From: Armatimonadota bacterium
GTDB lineage: Bacteria > Armatimonadota > Fimbriimonadia > Fimbriimonadales > Fimbriimonadaceae
Assembly: GCA_023392285.1 (NCBI GenBank)
Contig: JAEVZK010000033.1
Coordinates: forward strand, 1-17,023
Direction of reading: 5' to 3'
DNA length: 17,023 nt
Shown here: piece after piece, positions 7,990 to 14,995 of the stretch
How the letters are laid out: each line of letters opens with the position of its first letter
Numbering within the stretch: the first letter of the stretch is position 1
Position numbers and translations under genes: made by a program
The notes under the pieces: generated by a model
Databases searched by the model: none
What the model was told of the DNA's origin: nothing
Seen by the model: the letters and a program-made list of their open reading frames with translations, nothing else

Positions 7990-8572
7990 TTATTTTGGCG
8001 CGTTCGCGCTGCTGGCCATCGGAGCGGCCGGAGCGGTGGGGATCACTTCCTACATTCAAAAGACTCCTGATGCCCAGAAGGTGCCCGAGGGAATTCGGCG
8101 CGAAGAGGCCAATCGTCGCCGACATGCTCCGGACGTCGAGGCTTCGGTGCAGCCTGATCAGCAAGCCGATCACACCATCATCGTTCTCACTCCCGAGTCA
8201 AAGAATGGCGACCTGACCTTTACGAGCAAGACAGAGAGTGTGCCGGATAAGGTAGAGCCAATCGTATTCGCTGTGAACCGCTATCTCGAGAACACCGGCT
8301 TCGTCGATCCAAAAGCAAAGGCTCTCGCCGTTCAGCTCAAGGATGGCATGGCTCACATCGACGTGACCGAAGCGTTTGAAACGAGCTACGGATCACTTGA
8401 TGAGCGCACGGTTCTGCAAGGCTTGCAACGGACGATGGGACAGTTTGCCGAGGTGAAGACTTTTGCGTTTTACGTCAGTGGCAAGCAGGTGACGACTCTC
8501 GGCAACGCTGATCTGACCGATCCGATCCGAGTCATTCGGGCGGGCGAGGACGCTCCGGCGGGAACCAGCTAA
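7970..8572 (+). CDS. GerMN-domain membrane-anchored protein
   Basis: 200 residues starting MKKAKTNYF, then a membrane or signal-anchor helix (GAFALLAIGAAGAVGITSYI) and a charged linker. A GerMN domain covers about 70-185, with hallmarks VEPIVFAVNRYL, DGMAHIDVTEAF and VKTFAFYVSGKQVTTLG. GerMN domains occur in spore germination protein GerM but are also widespread in non-sporulating bacteria beside cell-wall hydrolases. The 20-bp overlap with the amidase gene supports a joint role in peptidoglycan remodelling. No lipobox Cys is seen. It ends 9 bp before the convergent M50B-like gene. Confidence 0.82.
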   Translation: MKKAKTNYFGAFALLAIGAAGAVGITSYIQKTPDAQKVPEGIRREEANRRRHAPDVEASVQPDQQADHTIIVLTPESKNGDLTFTSKTESVPDKVEPIVFAVNRYLENTGFVDPKAKALAVQLKDGMAHIDVTEAFETSYGSLDERTVLQGLQRTMGQFAEVKTFAFYVSGKQVTTLGNADLTDPIRVIRAGEDAPAGTS

Positions 8573-8581
8573 AGCCGAGCC

Positions 8582-9262
8582 CTAAGATTTCGGATTCCAA
8601 GAGGAGCGCAGAGTCATGAGCACTGCGCCAAGGCCGATCACGCCCCACAGGAGCGCCCAGAAGATCGCGGGAACTCCCGTATACGACGCCATGTTGGCAG
8701 CGTCGCTTTGCCCGCCGTAGGCGCTGATGTTATAGAGGATGTACAGGGCCTGAACGGAAGCCAAGCATTGCTGCATCCCGACCAGTTGCGCGGTGAAGAC
8801 AAGCGGACGGCCCTGCATGAAATGCGGGGCGGCGAAGAGAGCCAGGGTCCAAAGAATCCCGCTCAAGACGCCAACGAGGTCGCCTCGAACCCAAAACAGC
8901 AGGCTAAAAGCGAGAATTGCGCCCGTCGCGCGGAGAACGATGGCCGCGCCGCGTTCTGTCCCGCCGAACCGAATCATCAGGCCGCCCAAAATGGTGGCAC
9001 CGATGTATCCCGCCGATGACACGAGAATCGGGGAGCCGCCCGCAAGAGTCACGCCGCTTCCGTTCGCGAACACTTGAATATGATCGACGGGTCCGCCGGT
9101 CAGGGCCGCGATCAAGGCATGGCTGAACTCGTGCAGATGCGTGTTGAGATACTGCAGAGGCAGCAAGATGAAGCCGAAGACCGGCACCACCCACAAAATG
9201 AGTGAGGCAAGACCCGCCAAGATCAAGCTCGACTGGTGAGGTTTCAGCTCCGATTGAGGCAT
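8582..9262 (-). CDS. M50B-like membrane metalloprotease family protein
   Basis: 226 residues from the ATG at 9260-9262 (a GTG at 9263-9265 gives one more residue). An HExxH zinc motif reads H44-E-F-S-H48 inside a hydrophobic segment (YLNTHLHEFSHALIAALTGG). It is followed by SSAGYIGATILGG, as in Peptidase_M50B proteins, and by several further membrane helices. M50 proteins are intramembrane metalloproteases; whether this short form cleaves anything is unknown. The ATG overlaps the PAP2 stop as TGATG, so translation is coupled and the ATG is the likely start. Confidence 0.75.
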   Translation of the reverse strand: MPQSELKPHQSSLILAGLASLILWVVPVFGFILLPLQYLNTHLHEFSHALIAALTGGPVDHIQVFANGSGVTLAGGSPILVSSAGYIGATILGGLMIRFGGTERGAAIVLRATGAILAFSLLFWVRGDLVGVLSGILWTLALFAAPHFMQGRPLVFTAQLVGMQQCLASVQALYILYNISAYGGQSDAANMASYTGVPAIFWALLWGVIGLGAVLMTLRSSWNPKS

Positions 9263-9864
9263 CACTTGTCCTTACGGATGTCGGCAGGCCCGGCGATTCG
9301 CTCGGTAGGCCTCTGGATGGGATTTGCCGCGCCTTCTTCTCTGCGCCCCTTCCATAGCTCAAAGGTCTTCACGGCGACAAAAGCGCAAAGCAGCCCAAGC
9401 CCGTAACCGAACAGCACCTGAGAAGGATAGTGGACGCCTACGTAAATTCGGGCGAGCCCGGTCAAGATCGCCACCGCCACCCATGGCAGCCCCCACCACT
9501 TGAAATAATAGAGCATCACGAACGCTAACGCAGCCATATTTGCGGCATGGGACGAAGCGGTGCCGTAGCTATTTAGCTTGCCGACGTGCATGGTGACGTC
9601 GAGCAGTTCGTTGCAGGGCCTCAGCATGTGAACCGCGTACTTGAACCCGTCGGCGAACGAATTTGCAAGGAGGATCGAGAGGAGCGAGAGCAGGGCAGCC
9701 TTCCGCGTGGTCGGCCCGGCCGCGATCAGAGCCACGACGATCACCAGCAGTCCAATGCGAACGGGGTTTTGCTTAGTTGCCTCACTGAAGAAGACGAAAA
9801 GATTTTCCCAGGCAAACGACCATCCATTGATCCAGCGGAAAACCGTCACGTCCAAGCCATGCAC
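9262..9864 (-). CDS. PAP2-superfamily membrane phosphatase
   Basis: 200 residues. The start is GTG at 9862-9864: an in-frame TGA directly precedes it, so nothing further upstream is possible. The PAP2 signature is present in three pieces: K75...R82-P83 (KYAVHMLRP), the second motif as ASSH (S105-H106) instead of PSGH, and the third as ARIYVGVHYPSQ with R139 and H145. The usual Asp of HxxxD is Gln (Q149). The catalytic His pair and Arg are kept, so phosphatase activity on a lipid phosphate or diphosphate (for example undecaprenyl diphosphate or phosphatidate) is plausible. Five or six membrane helices are apparent. It is coupled to the M50B-like gene downstream. Confidence 0.85.
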   Translation of the reverse strand: MHGLDVTVFRWINGWSFAWENLFVFFSEATKQNPVRIGLLVIVVALIAAGPTTRKAALLSLLSILLANSFADGFKYAVHMLRPCNELLDVTMHVGKLNSYGTASSHAANMAALAFVMLYYFKWWGLPWVAVAILTGLARIYVGVHYPSQVLFGYGLGLLCAFVAVKTFELWKGRREEGAANPIQRPTERIAGPADIRKDK

Positions 9865-9943
9865 TCAATCAGTTTAACGCGATTCGGATTGTGTGGCGCT
9901 CACCGTTCGCTGTGCGGCATGTCCAAGCCATGCCATTCCTTTG

Positions 9944-9996
9944 TCATTCCCGCCGCAATCGTTGCGGCATTTCGGGGCGTTAAAGCGTCAGAATGA
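9944..9996. repeat. Hairpin element in the PAP2-dnaE intergenic region
   Basis: A 53-bp unit bounded by TCATTC (9944-9949) and its inverse GAATGA (9991-9996). Inside is a perfect 7-bp hairpin GCCGCAA-TCG-TTGCGGC (9952-9968). It looks like a small dispersed palindromic element rather than coding DNA. Only one copy is visible here, so its repetitive nature is inferred. Confidence 0.4.
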
Positions 9997-10056
9997 AAGC
10001 AAGACCAATCCTTCCGGCGAGTTTCATCGCCCCTTGAGGTCTTCACTCCATTCGCC

Positions 10057-13000
10057 ATGTGCAAGTCGTTCTGCCATATCCACAACCACACTGAATATAG
10101 CCTCCTCGACGGGGCGAATCGGATTCCGGACATGGTGAAGCGGGCAAAGGAGATGGAGATGGAGTCCCTCGCCATCTCCGACCACGGCGTCATGTTCGGC
10201 GTGATGGAATTCTACATGGAATGCCGAAAGGCGGGGATCAAGCCGCTCCTCGGCGTCGAAGCCTACGTCTCTCCAGCGGGGCATAAGGCGACGAAGGTTT
10301 CGGAAGGGAAGAGCACTTATCATCTCCTGCTGCTGGCGAAGGACGTTGAAGGCTATCGCAACCTGTGCAAGTTGTCCTCCATCGCGGCGTTGGAAGGCTA
10401 CTACTACAAACCGCGAGTCGATCATGATCTGCTCCGGGCGCACAGCAAAGGCGTGATCGCGACCTCCGCCTGCCTTGGCAGCGAGGTATGCCAGCACCTT
10501 CTGAATGGTGACTACGATAAGGCTCAGTACACCGCCGGGATGTACGACGAGATCTTTGGCCACGGCAACTTCTTCATCGAGCTGCAAGATCACCGGCTGA
10601 AAGAGCAGGCTCAGATCAAAGATGATCTAATCAAGATTTCGCGTGAGCTGAAGCTACCCCTCGTGGCGACGAACGACGCCCACTATCTTTGCAAAGGCGA
10701 TTCGAAGCCTCACGATGTGCTGCTGTGTATTCAGACGGGCGAGCTCGTCGCCAATCCTAATCGGATGAAGTTCCAGACCGAAGAGTTTTATCTGAAGTCG
10801 CAGCAGGAGATGTCCGAGCTGTTCTCCGACACGCCAGAGGCGCTTGAGAACACCGCGATGATCGCGGAGATGTGCAACGTCGAGTTGGGCAAGCAGAGAG
10901 CGAATATGCCTCAGCCGGAGGTTCCCGAGGGCGTCTCTAACTTCGATTATCTGCGGTGTCTTGCTGAAAAGGGCTTAAAGGAGCGCACCCGCGACCCTGA
11001 GAAGTCGCTCGATCGACTCAACTACGAGCTGGACGTGATCGCAAAAACAGGTTTTGGCGACTACTTCCTGCTCGTTCGGGAGTTCGCCAACGCCACCCGC
11101 GACCGCGGCATCTACTTTGGAGTTCGCGGCTCTGCAGCGGGCTCGCTGGTGTCCTACTGTCTCGGAATCACCGACGTTGATCCAGTGGAGTATGACCTCA
11201 CGTTCGAGCGCTTTCTTAATCCTGAGCGAATCTCCATGCCCGATATCGACATGGACTTCGAGGACGCTCGCCGCGACGAGATCATCAAGTACGTGACGGA
11301 AAAATATGGCAAGGAGCATGTCGCTCAGATCGTCACGTTTGGAACGCTGGGCGCTAAGGCGGCAATAAAGGACTCCGGACGCGTCCTCGGCTACACGCCT
11401 TTTGACACCGACCGCCTCTGCAAAACGATCCCAACCGTTCCTGGGATGACGATCGACAAGGCCTACAAAGAAATCGCCGAGTTCCGTCAGATGGTGGACA
11501 ACGAGCCTCGCTCCCGCGAACTGGTCGAAGTCGCGAAGTCCGTTGAAGGCATGGCCCGGCACTGCGGCGTCCACGCTGCCGGAGTGGTGATCTCCCGTGA
11601 GCCGCTGGTCGAGCACGTGCCTCTTTATCGGTCGAACGATGGCCAGCCAGTGACGGCTTACGAGATGGGAATTCTTGAGAAGATCGGGCTTCTCAAGATG
11701 GACTTTCTCGGTCTGTCGAACCTGACCGTCCTCGCCAAGTGCGTCGAACACATCGACCGTGGACGTGGCTCCGCTTTGCAAGCGGAGCGTATCACCGGTT
11801 TTCAACCGGTGGATGGGGAAATTACAAAGAAGCAGGGTTCACACTTGCCGCACTGGACGGCAGATGGTGCTCTCTACCATGTGGTCTTCAGGCTGGCCGA
11901 CGCGGTTGCTGCCGAGGTACAAGAGCAATGGAAGCTAGCTCGCGAAGAGTTGAGCCACAAGCTTGAACAGGGGAAAATAACTGAACTCCAGCACATCGAG
12001 CTTCGTCGGCTCCAATCAGAGCAGGTCGCCGAATACTTGGATCGTGGGTTCGGATCTTGCGCTCTGAAGGACCCGGAGCTAGCTGGCGTCGTAGAGACGG
12101 CGCTGAAGCACTTTGATGGTGAGCGATACGAACTGCACGCATATGCAGTAATGCCTAACCATGTTCATGTCGTTGTAAAGCCCCTGGGAGATCATCAACT
12201 TCCCGATATTCTTCATTCGTGGAAGCGACACAGCTCACGTGAAATTAACAAGAAGTTGGGGAGCGCCGGGGAATTTTGGAAATCAGAGTATTACGATCAC
12301 CTAATTCGTGACGATAAGGATTACGAAAACTCAGTCGCTTACGTGCTTGAGAACCCCGCGAAGGCAAACCTAACTGAATGGCCGCACGTGGGAAGGGGGT
12401 TGAAAACCCCCGATACGCACCGGTTGAAAACCGGTGCCACGTTTGACAGTCAGAAAATAGAGGACGGCGACGAGAAGACGTACGAGATGCTCGCCAGAGG
12501 CGAGACGACCGGTGTATTCCAGCTTGAAGGCGGCGGCATGACCCGCTACGTCCAACAGCTCAAGCCGAACTCCATCCGCGAACTTGCGGCCATGGTCGCG
12601 CTCTACCGGCCCGGACCGATGGAGCACATTCCGGCCTTCATCGACACCAAGTTCAAGCGCCGAGAGGCGACGTACCTCGACGAGCGTATGCGCCCGATCT
12701 TGGAAGAGACATACGGCATTATTGTCTACCAAGACCAGGTCCTGAAGCTGGTGCAGGCGCTCGCCGGCTTCTCCCTTGGCAAAGCAGACATCCTTCGCCG
12801 TGCAATGGGTAAGAAGGACGCCAAAGCGATGGCGGACATGAAGGCGGAGTTTATGACCGGAACCGCCGAGCGCAACATTCGAGCCGAGGATGCGGAGAAG
12901 ATCTGGGAACTCCTCCTGCCTTTCGCAGGGTACGCCTTCAACAAAGCCCATGCGGTCTGCTACTCGATCCTCGCCTATCAAACTGCCTATCTTAAGGCGA

Positions 13001-14235
13001 ATTACACGATCGAGTACATGGCGGCCCTGCTCGCGGTCTACCGCTCAAAAGAAGATCGAGTGACCGCCTTCATCGAGGAGTGCCGCAAGCTCAAAATACC
13101 CGTCCTACAACCGGATGTGAACGCATCGCAGCTTGACTTCACGATCGAAGAACAAACGAACGTCGCTAAAAAGAAGGAAATCCATCAGGGCTGTATTCGA
13201 TTTGGTCTTGCCGCAATCAAGGGTGTCGGTGAGGGAATCGTGGAAGCGATTATTCGTGAACGGGAAGAGAACGGCCCCTACAAGCATCTGTTTGAATTTT
13301 GTGATCGAGTGAAGCCATTCGGGATCAACAAGACCGCCGTGGAGGCCTTGGTCAAGGCTGGAGCGATGGACAGTATCGACCGCAATCGCCGCAAACTGCT
13401 CGACAAGGTGGAAGCGGCTCTCCAGTTTGCTGACCTCGCCAATCGCGATCGTCTCGCGGGCCAGGATTCACTATTCGGTGGCGAAAGTGACGATACTGCA
13501 AATCATCAGCACTATCCGCCGCTGCCGGAGGCCGAGATGTTCACCCGAAGTGAAATCCTGTCGATGGAGAAAGAGGTTATGGGAATCTACGTTTCTGACC
13601 ATCCTTTAAGGGGTCTTGAGAGGGTTCTGAAGCTGAACGCAACGCACCACTGCGGTGGTATTGAAGAAATTCCCGAGAGCAGTTTCGTCAAGTTCGCGGG
13701 AGTCATTGCGGGTCTGCGAACGATTGTGACGAAGAACACGGGGGAGAAAATGGCTTCGTTGGTGATCGAAGACTTCACCGGTCAAGCCACCGCCATCGTC
13801 TTTTCGAAGACGTATGCGAAGCTGAAGGACATCTTGGCTAAGGATTCGGTCGTTCAGCTGACTGGCTACGTGATGCACCGGGAGCGGGGAAGCGAAAAGA
13901 GCATCGAGGTTCGGGTTGAAGACGTTAAGCCGATCGATCCAGGACTTGATTTTGGGCCTCTTGGGCCTGATGGTGCACCGCCCAAGCTCGCTCGAATCGA
14001 GCTATGGCGCGGCACCGCTGCCCAGCTCAGCGATCTCAAACGGATTATTGAAAAATTTCCCGGAGATTACGAAGTCCAGATTCAAATTATGCCGGAGGAC
14101 AGCTTCGCCCCAATTTATCCGGGGAAGCATGTGAATCCAAGTGATGAATTTGTGGCCGAGGTGAAGGCGCTGATGAAGGCGGATATCGAGATCAGCGATC
14201 AACTGACCGCGCCGAACCTGAGCATTGTAGCGTAG
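10057..14235 (+). CDS. dnaE: DNA polymerase III subunit alpha carrying an in-frame transposase insertion
   Basis: Catalytic subunit of the replicative polymerase (family C), 1392 residues against a usual 1150-1200. The excess is a 226-residue insertion at about 570-795 (separate entry). Order: PHP domain (HIHNHTEYSLLDG, ISDHG, NDAHYL); palm with catalytic Asp in PDIDMDF (D396/D398/D400 region) and D549 in LKMDFLGLSNLT; after the insertion DGDEKTYEMLARGETTGVFQLE and ALYRPGPMEHI; fingers (YGIIVYQDQVLKL, AMGKKDA, FNKAHAVCYS); a helix-hairpin-helix (AIKGVGEGIV); an OB fold (FAGVIAGLRTIVTKNTGEKMASL); and a C-terminal domain. All catalytic residues remain in one uninterrupted frame, so a functional polymerase is likely. 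The ATG at 10057 starts directly before the PHP domain. The insertion lies in a length-variable stretch 20 residues after D549. No intein motifs are present. Confidence 0.96.
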   Translation: MCKSFCHIHNHTEYSLLDGANRIPDMVKRAKEMEMESLAISDHGVMFGVMEFYMECRKAGIKPLLGVEAYVSPAGHKATKVSEGKSTYHLLLLAKDVEGYRNLCKLSSIAALEGYYYKPRVDHDLLRAHSKGVIATSACLGSEVCQHLLNGDYDKAQYTAGMYDEIFGHGNFFIELQDHRLKEQAQIKDDLIKISRELKLPLVATNDAHYLCKGDSKPHDVLLCIQTGELVANPNRMKFQTEEFYLKSQQEMSELFSDTPEALENTAMIAEMCNVELGKQRANMPQPEVPEGVSNFDYLRCLAEKGLKERTRDPEKSLDRLNYELDVIAKTGFGDYFLLVREFANATRDRGIYFGVRGSAAGSLVSYCLGITDVDPVEYDLTFERFLNPERISMPDIDMDFEDARRDEIIKYVTEKYGKEHVAQIVTFGTLGAKAAIKDSGRVLGYTPFDTDRLCKTIPTVPGMTIDKAYKEIAEFRQMVDNEPRSRELVEVAKSVEGMARHCGVHAAGVVISREPLVEHVPLYRSNDGQPVTAYEMGILEKIGLLKMDFLGLSNLTVLAKCVEHIDRGRGSALQAERITGFQPVDGEITKKQGSHLPHWTADGALYHVVFRLADAVAAEVQEQWKLAREELSHKLEQGKITELQHIELRRLQSEQVAEYLDRGFGSCALKDPELAGVVETALKHFDGERYELHAYAVMPNHVHVVVKPLGDHQLPDILHSWKRHSSREINKKLGSAGEFWKSEYYDHLIRDDKDYENSVAYVLENPAKANLTEWPHVGRGLKTPDTHRLKTGATFDSQKIEDGDEKTYEMLARGETTGVFQLEGGGMTRYVQQLKPNSIRELAAMVALYRPGPMEHIPAFIDTKFKRREATYLDERMRPILEETYGIIVYQDQVLKLVQALAGFSLGKADILRRAMGKKDAKAMADMKAEFMTGTAERNIRAEDAEKIWELLLPFAGYAFNKAHAVCYSILAYQTAYLKANYTIEYMAALLAVYRSKEDRVTAFIEECRKLKIPVLQPDVNASQLDFTIEEQTNVAKKKEIHQGCIRFGLAAIKGVGEGIVEAIIREREENGPYKHLFEFCDRVKPFGINKTAVEALVKAGAMDSIDRNRRKLLDKVEAALQFADLANRDRLAGQDSLFGGESDDTANHQHYPPLPEAEMFTRSEILSMEKEVMGIYVSDHPLRGLERVLKLNATHHCGGIEEIPESSFVKFAGVIAGLRTIVTKNTGEKMASLVIEDFTGQATAIVFSKTYAKLKDILAKDSVVQLTGYVMHRERGSEKSIEVRVEDVKPIDPGLDFGPLGPDGAPPKLARIELWRGTAAQLSDLKRIIEKFPGDYEVQIQIMPEDSFAPIYPGKHVNPSDEFVAEVKALMKADIEISDQLTAPNLSIVA
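11764..11811 (+). repeat. Left REP double hairpin
   Basis: The outer part is CGTGGC leading into a 9-bp stem GCTCCGCTT/AAGCGGAGC with loop TGC (11768-11788). Then comes the spacer GTATC and the second hairpin CACCGGTT-TTC-AACCGGTG (11793-11811). A GTGG at the foot of the outer hairpin resembles the conserved tetranucleotide next to REP hairpins. It is translated in dnaE as RGSALQAERITGFQPV. Confidence 0.88.
12391..12441 (-). repeat. Right REP double hairpin, inverted relative to the left
   Basis: Inner hairpin GGGGGTT-GAA-AACCCCC (12395-12411), spacer GATACG, and outer 9-bp hairpin GCACCGGTT-GAA-AACCGGTGC (12417-12437), ending in GCCACG. Read on the minus strand it has the same loops, spacer and outer bases as the left REP with different but paired stems. 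It is translated in dnaE as GRGLKTPDTHRLKTGAT. Confidence 0.88.
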
Positions 14236-14257
14236 CCGAGCGTCAAATACATTGGTT

Positions 14258-14989
14258 ATGCTTGCGCTGTCTCTCGTCATGCTCGGTTTGAGATCGAAAG
14301 GCTCGACCGAGTTCAAGGTTAGCGGCAACGCGATCGCAGTTCAGTTGACTCAGCTTCTTGCAGGAACCAAGGCGCATTTCAACTCGGATCGGAAAGGGCG
14401 GCCGGGCTGCTATCTCCTGATCGGGGCGGCCGACCCGGCGAGACGTTTCGAATTCTCGCTGCCGGATCGAGTGAAGGATCTAGGCTTTGCCGGGCAGATC
14501 ATCTACCGGATCAGGGACATCAATCTTTCGACAATCAAAGTGGTTGCGGATGAGCGGGCTTTCACCTTGATCGCGTCCTTTGAAAGCGAAGGAGTCGAGC
14601 TAAAGGGCTCCCATAGCCGGCTTGGCGACGCTGCCGTTCCCGACATCGAACTCAACAACATGCAACTGCGGATCAAGCTGATCCCGGTTGCCACCGCCGG
14701 GGGCTCAATCAGCTATGAGTCGCCGGAAGTCAGCTTCTCCGCCGACGTCGACAACACGTTTGTTCCTCGATTTCGACTTCTGGGCAAAACGATCGACATC
14801 ATGGACACACTGACGAACTACCGGAATCAACTTTGTAGGTCCGTGCAGGCTCAGATTCAGCATGCTCTTAATGAGTCGTCGCGCAAAGAGGCGTTGGCTA
14901 GGCAAGTCGCTTTAGCGATTGGCCCCGGATCGAGTCGAGTGGAAACCTTGCGCTGGGAGGGCACCGACCTCATCGTCGTGCTGCGCTAA
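14258..14989 (+). CDS. Secreted protein of unknown function
   Basis: 243 residues from the ATG at 14258; a TTG at 14252 would add two residues. Not recognised. It begins with a short hydrophobic stretch (MLALSLVMLGL), perhaps a short signal peptide or anchor. The rest is mostly beta-rich: RFEFSLPDRV, GQIIYRIRDINLSTIKV, AFTLIASFESEGVELKGSH, MQLRIKLIPVATAGGSISYESPEVSFSADV-like strands. A helical region NYRNQLCRSVQAQIQHAL follows. This could be an envelope or lipid-binding beta fold, but no family can be named. It starts 22 bp after dnaE and is probably co-transcribed with it. It ends 6 bp before convergent queF. Confidence 0.65.
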   Translation: MLALSLVMLGLRSKGSTEFKVSGNAIAVQLTQLLAGTKAHFNSDRKGRPGCYLLIGAADPARRFEFSLPDRVKDLGFAGQIIYRIRDINLSTIKVVADERAFTLIASFESEGVELKGSHSRLGDAAVPDIELNNMQLRIKLIPVATAGGSISYESPEVSFSADVDNTFVPRFRLLGKTIDIMDTLTNYRNQLCRSVQAQIQHALNESSRKEALARQVALAIGPGSSRVETLRWEGTDLIVVLR

Positions 14990-14995
14990 ATCGGT

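Larger units (their letters stand above)
11764..12441 (+). mobile_element. RAYT (REP-associated tyrosine transposase) element inserted in frame within dnaE
   Basis: 678 bp, exactly 226 codons, in the dnaE frame (residues 570-795). The protein core begins LPHWTADGALYHVVFRLAD (residue 597) and matches the Y1/HUH transposases that mobilise REP sequences. It shows the HUH motif VMPNHVHVVV (H702, H704), SWKRHSSREINKKLG, EFWKSEYYDHLIRD and the helix SVAYVLENPAKAN. By alignment from memory with E. coli TnpREP, Y762 there is the catalytic Tyr. Both ends are double-hairpin REPs in inverted orientation. No ATG precedes the HUH motif (the first in-frame Met is residue 699), only GTG at 585 and TTG at 597 without a good ribosome binding site. 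There is no stop codon at the end. Base composition is visibly more AT-rich than the polymerase flanks. Ends are uncertain by a few bases because the outer CGTGGC could be partly dnaE. Confidence 0.9.

Noticed and set aside
9850..9933. 13-bp direct repeat GTCCAAGCCATGC (9850 and 9921)
   Set aside because: Two copies 71 bp apart, one overlapping the PAP2 start, with no further structure; likely chance or a minor duplication.
10975..11805. Long minus-strand open frame opposite dnaE (276 codons)
   Set aside because: Antisense shadow of dnaE; low-complexity, non-conserved-looking translation without family motifs.
11764..12441. Intein in DnaE
   Set aside because: DnaE is a common intein host, but the insert begins R-G-S and ends A-T before Phe, with no Cys/Ser at the first junction, no His-Asn at the last and no Hint blocks. 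The content is HUH transposase.
11764..12441. CRISPR-like repeats from the multiple CCGGTT/AACCGG palindromes
   Set aside because: Only four hairpins in two inverted pairs at the ends of a transposase domain, with no regular spacers. They are REPs.
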